Shown in pieces: positions 1-6,336 of a stretch of DNA of 7,774 bases (within the stretch, counting starts at the first letter, position 1; every line of letters starts with the position of its first letter). This DNA is from an uncultured Anaerolineaceae bacterium (GTDB lineage Bacteria; Chloroflexota; Anaerolineae; Promineifilales; Promineifilaceae), in NCBI GenBank assembly GCA_937967805.1, contig CALBTC010000516.1, positions 1-7,774 on the forward strand. The letters are read 5' to 3'. The notes beneath the pieces were generated by a model. That model worked only from the letters and a program-made list of their open reading frames with translations. It had not been told where the DNA came from and did no database searches. A program made the translations under genes and the position numbers.

Positions 1-56
1 GGCAGAGCAGTCGGCTCATAACCGATCGGTTTCAGGTTCGAATCCTGGCAGGCCCA
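1..56 (+). tRNA. tRNA with CAT anticodon, 5' end cut by the window edge (elongator Met or Ile2)
   Basis: The 3' part of a tRNA begins inside the D arm. The anticodon stem is 10-14/22-26 with a seven-base loop at 15-21 and anticodon CAT at 17-19. The T arm is 32-36/44-48 around the TTCGAAT loop (37-43). The 3' acceptor strand is 49-55, followed by discriminator A at 56. The 3' CCA is not encoded (CTT follows). The anticodon stem lacks the three consecutive G-C pairs of initiator tRNAs, so this is not fMet. The acceptor strand CAGGCCC implies C4-G69 and C5-G68 pairs, which are features that TilS reads in E. coli tRNA-Ile2. Automated tools would call Met, but lysidine-modified Ile(CAU) is a real alternative. 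The 5' acceptor strand lies outside the window. Confidence 0.93.
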
Positions 57-66
57 CTTTCCTCAA

Positions 67-2940
67 TTACTCTTCAATTGTTGTTTCACCTAAGGGAATC
101 CAGCTGTAAACGGCCGTAATCCGTTCATCCAATAGCGGCAGCGGGCGGTTGGTAAAGGCATCATACAGGCGCAAAATGCCGCTGACGGTTTGGCCTGGCG
201 TGGCTGCATTGTCCACAAACAGGATCGGCGCACCGGGCGCTGGCTTTTGGCTCTGGCAAAAGCCGTTGAAAGTGGCCGGGTCCGGGCGGGGCGGGAAAAC
301 AATCGTTCGCGGCGACTGCACCTGGGAGCCGTGTATCCATTTGAGCGTGGGCATACCGCCCACCGCCGGGATGCCATCCACCAGGTCACACCAGGCCCAG
401 GTAAAATTGTCTGTTTCCAGCCCTACCAGCCGGGTGGAAACCACATAGTCGCGCAGGAGAGGACGGCCGTTTATAAACCGCATCGGCAAGGGATATTCAT
501 TGCCCGGAGAGAGTGTTCCGGGCCAATCTGAAAGTGAGTCACCCGTCCAAACAATGCCTTGCCCCAGCGGCACATAGTGGCTGTTTTCCGCTGGACCCGG
601 CATAAACCAGCGATTTTGCCGCAGTCCCCAGGGTCCTAACGTTGGCAGTTCTACCGTTGTTAGATTATCCTGCACACTGCTCCAATAGCCCTCATCGTTT
701 TTCCAGTGCAGATAAAGACGTGTTTGCCCCGGCAAAGTTTGGTCCCAATCATAACCAATGAGCGCCTGAGCAGTTTGACCATCGTTAGCTGGCCGATAAA
801 TTGGATTTTGGGTGGCAGGCGGCAGCTTTGCCAGCGTCACGGTCAGCCGGCCAATTTCAGCAAATTTGCTGCCGCTGCCTAGCCGCAGCGTAAAATCACC
901 CGGCCCCCGGCGGGGCGTCAGGCGGAACTGGGTGAGCGTGATACCTTCAAGTTGGGGAACAGCCTGCACATCTGCCTGGGCCACAATGTTGGCCGATTCA
1001 TCCAGCAGGTGCACAAAAAATGGCACTGGCTCACTCCCTTGCCAGGCCAAAGTGAGGCGCGCTTCCAGGCCAGTTTCCACCTCGGGTTGCTCCAGCCTGT
1101 AGCCCACGACTTGCGTCCTGCCTCCTAGTGAAAAATCAAGCGGTGTGTAATTGTTCGGCAGTTCCATGCGTGGATTTTGACGAAAGAGCAGTCCCTCGCC
1201 CAGCGGTTCGGCGGAAGGGAGCTTGCTGTAGGCGGCTTCATCTACAAAGGTAGCGATGACGGAACGGCCGTTTCCCAATCCCGCCCCAATTTCGTTCACC
1301 CAGGTCTGGCTGTACAATCCGTCACCCGGTGCAACATATTCAATCGTCACATCTGGCCGCACGCCTTCCACCGTTTGCAAATACCACAGCGGCGTGACCC
1401 AATGCCAGTTGGCCAGAATCAGGCTGTCTGGCGGCGCGCCATCCAGGATGGTTTGGGCGTAGTCACGGGCATCTTCCGTTTGGTGCAGCCAGCGATAGCT
1501 GGGATAACGGTGCCACCCTTGCCAGACGGCTGTTGTAAAAAGAACGGCCGTCACCGTCAGCGGCATCCAGCGAACGGCCGCTTTCTGCTGCAAGCCAAAA
1601 CTGCTTAAATAGCCGCCGGCTGCCCCGATGCAAATTGCCAACGGCACATACGCCGGCAGCATATATTCCACCGTCTGCGGCGCGCGATAGGTAGCCGTTA
1701 CCAGCGTGTGCAGGGCAAATGAGCCGCCCAGCAGCAGCCCTAAGCGCCACTGCCGCCAGGTCAATAGCAGCCAGCCCAGCAGCGCACCGGCCAGCAGCCA
1801 GGGCGAAAATTGGAAGGTGAGCACGTTGCCCATCACCTTGAGCCGTGGCCACAGCACCACGGGTTGGACAAAATAAAAAAAATCTCCCTGAAAGCCCAGG
1901 GCAAGGAAATGGTTCAAAAAACCGGAGATGGTGTTGAGGCCTTCGCTGGCTCCCGGCACGTCGACTCCGGCGCGCAGCGGCAGGTAGAGGAGAGGAAGGA
2001 GACCAAGGAGTGTGGCTAGAAACGGCCGTTTCCAGCGCGAGGGCATCCTGAAAAAGCCAGGATCAATCAACAGTAAGCTCAGCCCAAAAACAAGCCCCAT
2101 AAACGCCAGCGACAGATGGTGAGTAAAGCCAAAGCTCAGGGCAGCCGCAAACAGGATCAGATAACGATCTGTCTGGGCTCTTGCCTGCCAATGGCGGACA
2201 AGGGCATAGATGGCCAGGGCGGCAAACAAGGTTGTCAGGCTGCGGATGTTGGCGGTGGTGGCCTGGGCCCAGAAGGTGGTAGCGGTGCCGAGGGCAATGA
2301 CGGCCGTTCCCGCCGCCAGATGTCGCTCTGTTAGCCGAAACACTGTCAGGTAAACCAGGCCCAATGTGGCCGTGCCGGTAATTACCGAAAGCAGATTGAT
2401 TTTGTACGCGGCCGTGGCGGTCAGGGGCAGCCAGGTCATCAACTTACTTAGCAAGGTGTAAAGAGGAAAGCCGGGCGGATGAGCCACGCCCAATGTGGCT
2501 CCCACCAATTGAAACTCCCCATTGTCGGCCGGCAGCAGGCCAGGAGCCAGGGTGAAGCTGTATAGCAGGCCAAACAAAATGACGCTGCCTAGCAGCCCAA
2601 CCCTTAAAGCCCGATCTGGCTGCAAAATTTGTTGGGGAAAAGGCATCATTTGGGACAATACGGCCAATACCAACAAAATGGTTACGACAGCAGCAATGGG
2701 ATCAGGATGGGGATAAAACACGTAGCCCAACAGCAACAGCAACGGCCACGTCTGGCACAGCGGATGACGCCGCAGGCAGAAAAATGCCAAAGATACTAGG
2801 CTGACGGTGAGCAAAATAGCGGCCAACAAGCTGGCTCCATAATGGCGCGCCCATTGCTCACTGACCACTCGACCGGCAAACAAGCCCAGTGCAAGCGGGG
2901 CAATCAGGGGAACCATCTTGTTTTTTAGCTTGGACCACAT
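67..2940 (-). CDS. DUF2723-family multi-spanning membrane protein, predicted protein O-mannosyltransferase (TMEM260-like)
   Basis: A 957-residue integral membrane protein. It has roughly a dozen hydrophobic segments in residues 10-475, followed by a largely soluble C-terminal half (about 480-957). The DUF2723 hallmark is at 137-161: PADNGEF, then GVAHPPGFPLY, with D139, E142 and H154 as likely active-site or conserved residues. This family (human member TMEM260) transfers mannose from a lipid-linked donor to protein hydroxyls; in bacteria the acceptor is generally unknown, so the substrate is inferred. The segment ILANWHW (508-514) followed by a GVRPDV motif is typical of what follows the membrane part. 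Residues 605-710 and 720-925 look like beta-sandwich modules (for example FFVHLLDE at 641-648), probably outside the membrane. The frame stays open upstream to a GTG at 3051, but those 37 extra residues are neither hydrophobic nor family-like. ATG 2940 is preferred because a perfect TATAAT lies 7 bases upstream, which suggests a leaderless message. M9 (2916) is the other option. The gene ends 10 bases from the tRNA on the opposite strand, with no terminator seen between them. Confidence 0.9.
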   Translation of the reverse strand: MWSKLKNKMVPLIAPLALGLFAGRVVSEQWARHYGASLLAAILLTVSLVSLAFFCLRRHPLCQTWPLLLLLGYVFYPHPDPIAAVVTILLVLAVLSQMMPFPQQILQPDRALRVGLLGSVILFGLLYSFTLAPGLLPADNGEFQLVGATLGVAHPPGFPLYTLLSKLMTWLPLTATAAYKINLLSVITGTATLGLVYLTVFRLTERHLAAGTAVIALGTATTFWAQATTANIRSLTTLFAALAIYALVRHWQARAQTDRYLILFAAALSFGFTHHLSLAFMGLVFGLSLLLIDPGFFRMPSRWKRPFLATLLGLLPLLYLPLRAGVDVPGASEGLNTISGFLNHFLALGFQGDFFYFVQPVVLWPRLKVMGNVLTFQFSPWLLAGALLGWLLLTWRQWRLGLLLGGSFALHTLVTATYRAPQTVEYMLPAYVPLAICIGAAGGYLSSFGLQQKAAVRWMPLTVTAVLFTTAVWQGWHRYPSYRWLHQTEDARDYAQTILDGAPPDSLILANWHWVTPLWYLQTVEGVRPDVTIEYVAPGDGLYSQTWVNEIGAGLGNGRSVIATFVDEAAYSKLPSAEPLGEGLLFRQNPRMELPNNYTPLDFSLGGRTQVVGYRLEQPEVETGLEARLTLAWQGSEPVPFFVHLLDESANIVAQADVQAVPQLEGITLTQFRLTPRRGPGDFTLRLGSGSKFAEIGRLTVTLAKLPPATQNPIYRPANDGQTAQALIGYDWDQTLPGQTRLYLHWKNDEGYWSSVQDNLTTVELPTLGPWGLRQNRWFMPGPAENSHYVPLGQGIVWTGDSLSDWPGTLSPGNEYPLPMRFINGRPLLRDYVVSTRLVGLETDNFTWAWCDLVDGIPAVGGMPTLKWIHGSQVQSPRTIVFPPRPDPATFNGFCQSQKPAPGAPILFVDNAATPGQTVSGILRLYDAFTNRPLPLLDERITAVYSWIPLGETTIEE

Positions 2941-2947
2941 GATGGGG

Positions 2948-2953
2948 ATTATA
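2948..2953 (-). promoter_or_regulatory. -10 box TATAAT just upstream of the DUF2723 gene
   Basis: A perfect consensus TATAAT reads on the minus strand and ends 7 bases before ATG 2940, so transcription would begin at or next to the start codon. No Shine-Dalgarno precedes that ATG, which fits leaderless translation. The -35 match is poor: TTGGTG at 2978-2973 with a 19-base spacer is the best seen. Confidence 0.5.
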
Positions 2954-3084
2954 GCGTGGATACAGCGACCGTCACCAAGCCTGGCCTGGGACGTCTCGAT
3001 GCCTATAAAATCATTGAGAATATTGCAGCGCGTGTTGCGCAGCTTGATCACGCCGATAGTTTGCGGCTATTGCGAAACAGTAGA

Positions 3085-3267
3085 CTACTGCTCAGCCTGG
3101 CGCGGATACATCTCTTGGGCAACCTCAGCTTCCTTTTCTTCCCAATCGTCGTAGCTTTCAGTTAAGCCTTCTTCTTGACTGATTCGGGATGAAAGCATGA
3201 GGGCTGCTATTACTAATATTGAGGTGAGGAGCCCCAAAATTAGCCAAACAATGATAATGGTTTGCAT
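3085..3267 (-). CDS. Small single-pass membrane protein, 60 residues, function unknown
   Basis: The family is not recognised. A strongly hydrophobic segment spans residues 3-25 (IIIVWLILGLL and onward), and a very acidic, glutamate-rich tail (30-60, with DDWEEKEAE) follows. This pattern suggests one transmembrane helix near the N-terminus and a charged tail on one side of the membrane. ATG 3267 was chosen because GGAAGAAGAG lies just upstream on the minus strand. The frame also opens at a TTG at 3315, which would add a polar 16-residue extension ahead of the helix and has no better ribosome site. The gene sits 144 bases upstream of the DUF2723 gene on the same strand and is divergent from the kinase gene. 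A TACAAT at 3331-3326 could be its -10 box, without a convincing -35. There are no signs of decay. It could be an accessory subunit of a membrane enzyme, but nothing shows which. Confidence 0.62.
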   Translation of the reverse strand: MQTIIIVWLILGLLTSILVIAALMLSSRISQEEGLTESYDDWEEKEAEVAQEMYPRQAEQ

Positions 3268-3397
3268 ACGGCTCTTCTTCCAATTTGTCGCATTCTCTTC
3301 CTGCTTTTGCGGCAATGCAGGCTAGATTGTATCCTATTTTGCCCAAAAAAAGAGCAATCATCTAAGATTTGCTCATTTTGGGTACTAATTTGCAACA

Positions 3398-3427
3398 ATG
3401 ACAAATTCACGCGCTCAATGTTATACT
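3398..3427 (+). promoter_or_regulatory. Sigma-70-type promoter for the kinase gene
   Basis: ATGACA (3398-3403, five of six matches to TTGACA) and TATACT (3422-3427, five of six matches to TATAAT) are separated by 18 bases on the + strand. Transcription would start near 3434, giving a leader of about 55 bases. That leader contains one ACGGCCGT octamer (3448-3455). It shows no clear Shine-Dalgarno before ATG 3491. The divergent small gene lies on the other side. Confidence 0.55.
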
Positions 3428-3490
3428 TAGCTTAATTCGTAATTTTAACGGCCGTATACAAACCAGGCAGCTTAACCAAAAAACCGTCTC

Positions 3491-6151
3491 ATGACAGAAA
3501 CTGCAACCCGGTCTCCAATAGAAGATCTGGCTAACCCCACACCTGACCGCAAGCCGGCTAAACGGTATATTGCAGAACGGTATGAAGTAGTAAACATGTT
3601 GGAAGGTGGCATGGGGCTTGTGTACCTCTGCCGCGATCATTTCACTTCTGAACTCGTTGCCCTTAAAACATTCAAACCGGAATTTTTGTCTCACCGTGCC
3701 GCCCGTGATCTGTTTTTGCGTGAAGGAACGATGTGGGTGGAAATCGGACGCCATCCTAACGTGGTACAGGCGTACCGTGTGGAGCGCGTGGGGGACGGCC
3801 GTGAAGTGTACCTGGTGCTGGAATGGATTGTGCAGCCGCAGGGCAAAAAATCACCTTCGCTGCGCTCCTGGTTAAAGGGGCAGCCTTTGCCGCTTGAGCA
3901 GGCCATTTTGTTTGCCCTGCACGTCGCTCGAGGGATGCGCTTTGCCACCCAAAAAATCCCTGGCCTGGTTCACCGCGATCTCAAGCCCGAAAATATCCTC
4001 ATCGGCCATGATGGTTCTGCCAGGGTCACCGACTTTGGCCTGGCCAGTACGCTGTCTGGTCACAGTCCCGGCTCGACAGTGGGTGCATTAGAAAACACCC
4101 GAGAAAACATCGGCCGTACGCAGCTAACGCAAGGTGTGGCGGGCACGCCGCTTTACATGGCGCCAGAACAATGGGCGCACAAAGGTTTAGATGCCAGGGC
4201 CGATATCTATGCTTTGGGCTGCATCTTGTATGAGATGGTGACCGGCCGCTTTGCCGCCGAAGGTGAAACGCGGGAAGATTTGCGAGAGGTGCACGTGGAC
4301 GGCCGTATCAAACCGCTCGATCCGGAACTGCCTCTGGCACTGCGCCAATTCATAGAACGTTCTCTCTCTATTCCCAAAGAGCAGCGTTATCGTGACTGGG
4401 CTGAAGTAGAAAAAACACTCGCCACCGTTTATACCAGGGTCACCGGCAAGCTTTCGCCGCCGGAATGGGACGGCGCCGAAGAAACGCCTGACGAGCGACG
4501 GGCGGCAGGCAACTCGTACAACACAATGGGACTTTCCTACCTTGATATCGGCAAACTGGATGTGGCCGTAATGTATTTTGAGCAGGCAGTGAATGTCGCC
4601 CGCGCTGAAAAACTTCGCGAACTGGAAGGCAAAGGACTGGGTAATTTGGGGTTAGCCTATGCCGCATTAGGCTACATTGAGCGCGCCATTGAGTTCCATG
4701 AAGAGCATCTGGCCATTGCCCGCGAACTTGGTGACCGGGCAGAAGAAGGCCGCTCGCAGGGCAATTTGGGTTTGGTGTACCGGCAAAAAGGAGAGCCGGA
4801 GCGGGCGGTGCGCTTTCATGAGAAGGAGCTGCAAATTTTTCAACGCCTGGCTAACCGATACAAGGAAGCAGAAGCGCTGCACAATTTAGGCGAGACCTAC
4901 CGCGAGTTAGGTGATCCAGACCGTGCCGAAAACTATTACAAACAATCATTGGCCATTGCCCGTGACATTGGTGACCGCACCCGCGTCGAACGCATCTTAA
5001 ACAGCATGGGCAAGGTGTTCCTGGATTCCGGCGAGTATAAAGAAGCTGCCCAACTGTTTAAGCAGACGTTGACAATTGCCCGCCAAATTGGGGATCGCGT
5101 GGGTGAAGGCGAAGTGTTGGGTAATCTTGGTGAACTGTATCAGGCTTCCGGCTTCACTGACCGGGCGATTGAATATTACAACTATGCCCTGACCATCTCC
5201 CAAGAAAGCAATGACCGGCGTAAGTTGATCAAAAACCTGCTGCGCCTGGGTGATCTTTACCTGATCAAAAAGGATGTTGATGAGGCGCTGACCCATTATG
5301 AAAGCGGCTTGATTGCCGCCCAGGAAATCTCCGATCAGATGCAGGAACTGGCTGCATTTTCCAAGCTGGGGATAGCGTTTGATGCTCAGGGAAATTACAC
5401 GGAATCTGGCCGGATGTACAAGCGTGCTTTGCTGCTTAGTCGTGAACGAAATGATCGTCAAACCGAGCAAATCATGCTGACCAAGTTGGCCAAGGCGTAT
5501 GAATTGTGGGGTGATTTTAGCCGGGCAATTACCTACCTGGAGCAAAGCTTAGCCATGGTGCAGGCGCAGGAAGATGTCAAGGCGCAAAGCTGGCATTGGC
5601 GTGAATTGGCCCAGTTGTTCCGCAAGCTGAATCAAGTGCGCCCGGCGCTGGAAGCGTTGGAAACCGCCCTCAGACTGGCACGTTCGGTGGCGGATTACGC
5701 CGGTGAAGCAGAAATTTTGACCGACTTGGGAGATTTATATCGTCTGATTAATGATCAAACGCAGGCAATGGAGCATTACAAAGAGGCGCTGGTCCTGGTT
5801 CAGGCCCATGAGCTGATCCTGCACGAGGCCAATGTGCTAAGCGGCATGGGCATGAGCTACCAGGAGATGGGGAAGAAGCGACCGGCCCTGCGTGAGCTGG
5901 AGCGGGGGTTGGAGGTGGCCAAAAAGTCGCGCAGCAGCCGGGCGGTGGCCGATGTCAGCTACCGTTTGGCGATAGTACTATGTAAGCAGAAGAGCTGGGA
6001 GAAGGCAAAACCACATGCGCAGATGGCTTCCCGGCTTTACGGCCGTCTCGCCGATACAAGCATGGCCGACCGGGCCGCAACCCTTCTCAGCCGCATTCAG
6101 CAGAACAAAGGCAAATCAACCGGCTTTTTCCAGAATTTACTGGAATCTTAG
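3491..6151 (+). CDS. Eukaryote-like Ser/Thr protein kinase with a 13-unit TPR array
   Basis: An 886-residue protein with no transmembrane segment, so a cytosolic kinase. The kinase domain (about 31-311) transfers ATP phosphate to Ser/Thr. The ATP lysine is K59 in VALK, the probable helix-C glutamate is E78, and the catalytic loop is VHRDLKPEN (160-168; D163 and N168). DFG is at 181-183, GTP at 218-220, APE at 224-226, the conserved helix-F aspartate is D238, and R299 sits in the last helix. All catalytic residues are present, so it should be active. The glycine loop reads LEGGMGLVY (37-45), one residue short and lacking the first glycine of GxGxxG. The stretch between DFG and APE is long and rich in Ser/Thr, with T213 and T219 as candidate autophosphorylation sites. 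Residues 341-860 form the TPR superhelix, which probably binds a partner or substrate. The ATG has no Shine-Dalgarno, but M36 would delete part of the kinase fold. The gene converges on the metallophosphoesterase gene. Confidence 0.95.
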   Translation: MTETATRSPIEDLANPTPDRKPAKRYIAERYEVVNMLEGGMGLVYLCRDHFTSELVALKTFKPEFLSHRAARDLFLREGTMWVEIGRHPNVVQAYRVERVGDGREVYLVLEWIVQPQGKKSPSLRSWLKGQPLPLEQAILFALHVARGMRFATQKIPGLVHRDLKPENILIGHDGSARVTDFGLASTLSGHSPGSTVGALENTRENIGRTQLTQGVAGTPLYMAPEQWAHKGLDARADIYALGCILYEMVTGRFAAEGETREDLREVHVDGRIKPLDPELPLALRQFIERSLSIPKEQRYRDWAEVEKTLATVYTRVTGKLSPPEWDGAEETPDERRAAGNSYNTMGLSYLDIGKLDVAVMYFEQAVNVARAEKLRELEGKGLGNLGLAYAALGYIERAIEFHEEHLAIARELGDRAEEGRSQGNLGLVYRQKGEPERAVRFHEKELQIFQRLANRYKEAEALHNLGETYRELGDPDRAENYYKQSLAIARDIGDRTRVERILNSMGKVFLDSGEYKEAAQLFKQTLTIARQIGDRVGEGEVLGNLGELYQASGFTDRAIEYYNYALTISQESNDRRKLIKNLLRLGDLYLIKKDVDEALTHYESGLIAAQEISDQMQELAAFSKLGIAFDAQGNYTESGRMYKRALLLSRERNDRQTEQIMLTKLAKAYELWGDFSRAITYLEQSLAMVQAQEDVKAQSWHWRELAQLFRKLNQVRPALEALETALRLARSVADYAGEAEILTDLGDLYRLINDQTQAMEHYKEALVLVQAHELILHEANVLSGMGMSYQEMGKKRPALRELERGLEVAKKSRSSRAVADVSYRLAIVLCKQKSWEKAKPHAQMASRLYGRLADTSMADRAATLLSRIQQNKGKSTGFFQNLLES
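4511..6070 (+). repeat. Thirteen in-register 120-bp units encoding TPR repeats
   Basis: The units begin at residues 341, 381, 421 and so on to 821, each exactly 40 residues with no insertion or deletion. Every unit carries LG, MG or LA at its sixth and seventh positions: M346-G347, L386-G387, L426-G427, L466-G467, M506-G507, L546-G547, L586-G587, L626-G627, L666-A667, L706-A707, L746-G747, M786-G787 and L826-A827. Several units share the motif LAIAR followed by a hydrophobic residue and GDR (407-416, 487-496, 527-536). This resembles the 40-residue TPRs of the GPSM2/Pins type rather than the usual 34-residue form. At the DNA level the units have diverged apart from those motifs. Confidence 0.9.
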
Positions 6152-6160
6152 AATTGGAGT

Positions 6161-6210
6161 TTGGGCCAATTTTTTCGATGCGAAGCCTTTTCCGGAGAAA
6201 ATTGGCCCAA
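6161..6210. repeat. Hairpin 1: perfect 13-bp inverted repeat with 24-base loop
   Basis: The arm TTGGGCCAATTTT (6161-6173) is exactly complementary to AAAATTGGCCCAA (6198-6210). The loop contains a nested TTCG-ATG-CGAA hairpin (6174-6184) and the palindrome TCCGGA (6191-6196). It starts 9 bases after the kinase stop codon. Neither strand has a T run after the stem, so it is not a standard intrinsic terminator. It could still protect a 3' end or help end transcription between the convergent genes. Confidence 0.75.
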
Positions 6211-6222
6211 TCTTGGCCAACT

Positions 6223-6272
6223 AAGTAGCCGTTCGGAATTAACATAGCGATTTCGGAACCGAACGGCTACTT
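6223..6272. repeat. Hairpin 2: perfect 14-bp inverted repeat with 22-base loop
   Basis: The arm AAGTAGCCGTTCGG (6223-6236) is exactly complementary to CCGAACGGCTACTT (6259-6272). The sequence is unrelated to hairpin 1, but the arm and loop lengths are nearly the same, and both span 50 bases. The only T stretch after the stem on the + strand is three bases long, too short for a usual terminator. Confidence 0.75.
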
Positions 6273-6275
6273 TAA

Positions 6276-6314
6276 GCCCATTCGCCAATTCCGCTAACTT
6301 ATTTGCGAATGGGC
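6276..6314. repeat. Hairpin 3: 10-bp perfect stem extended by 3 bp after one mismatch
   Basis: GCCCATTCGC (6276-6285) pairs exactly with GCGAATGGGC (6305-6314). After one mismatch, AAT (6287-6289) pairs with ATT (6301-6303), leaving an 11-base loop. Only three bases separate it from hairpin 2. It lies 22 bases beyond the stop codon of the phosphoesterase gene, which runs on the other strand. No T run follows on either strand. Confidence 0.7.
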
Positions 6315-6336
6315 ACTAACTATATGGTTACGAATT

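Noticed and set aside
1177..1608. 143-residue + strand open frame inside the DUF2723 gene
   Set aside because: It is antisense to a well-supported membrane protein, and its composition does not look like a protein family.
2941..3051. N-terminal extension of the DUF2723 protein starting at GTG 3051
   Set aside because: The 37 residues are polar and unlike the family, and a perfect -10 box lies inside the extension right before ATG 2940.
4997..5545. 182-residue open frame on the minus strand inside the kinase gene
   Set aside because: It is antisense to the TPR region, has no recognisable motif, and is explained by the base composition of the regular TPR codons.
3491..6151. Pseudokinase or broken gene because of the short glycine loop
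   Set aside because: K59, E78, D163, N168, D181 and D238 are all present and the frame is intact to the end.
6161..6314. Intrinsic terminators at the three hairpins
   Set aside because: No run of four or more T follows any stem on either strand; they are listed as inverted repeats instead.
6161..6314. Integron attC sites or a CRISPR-like array
   Set aside because: There is no repeated unit, no attC core pattern and no integrase or cas gene; the three arms are unrelated in sequence.
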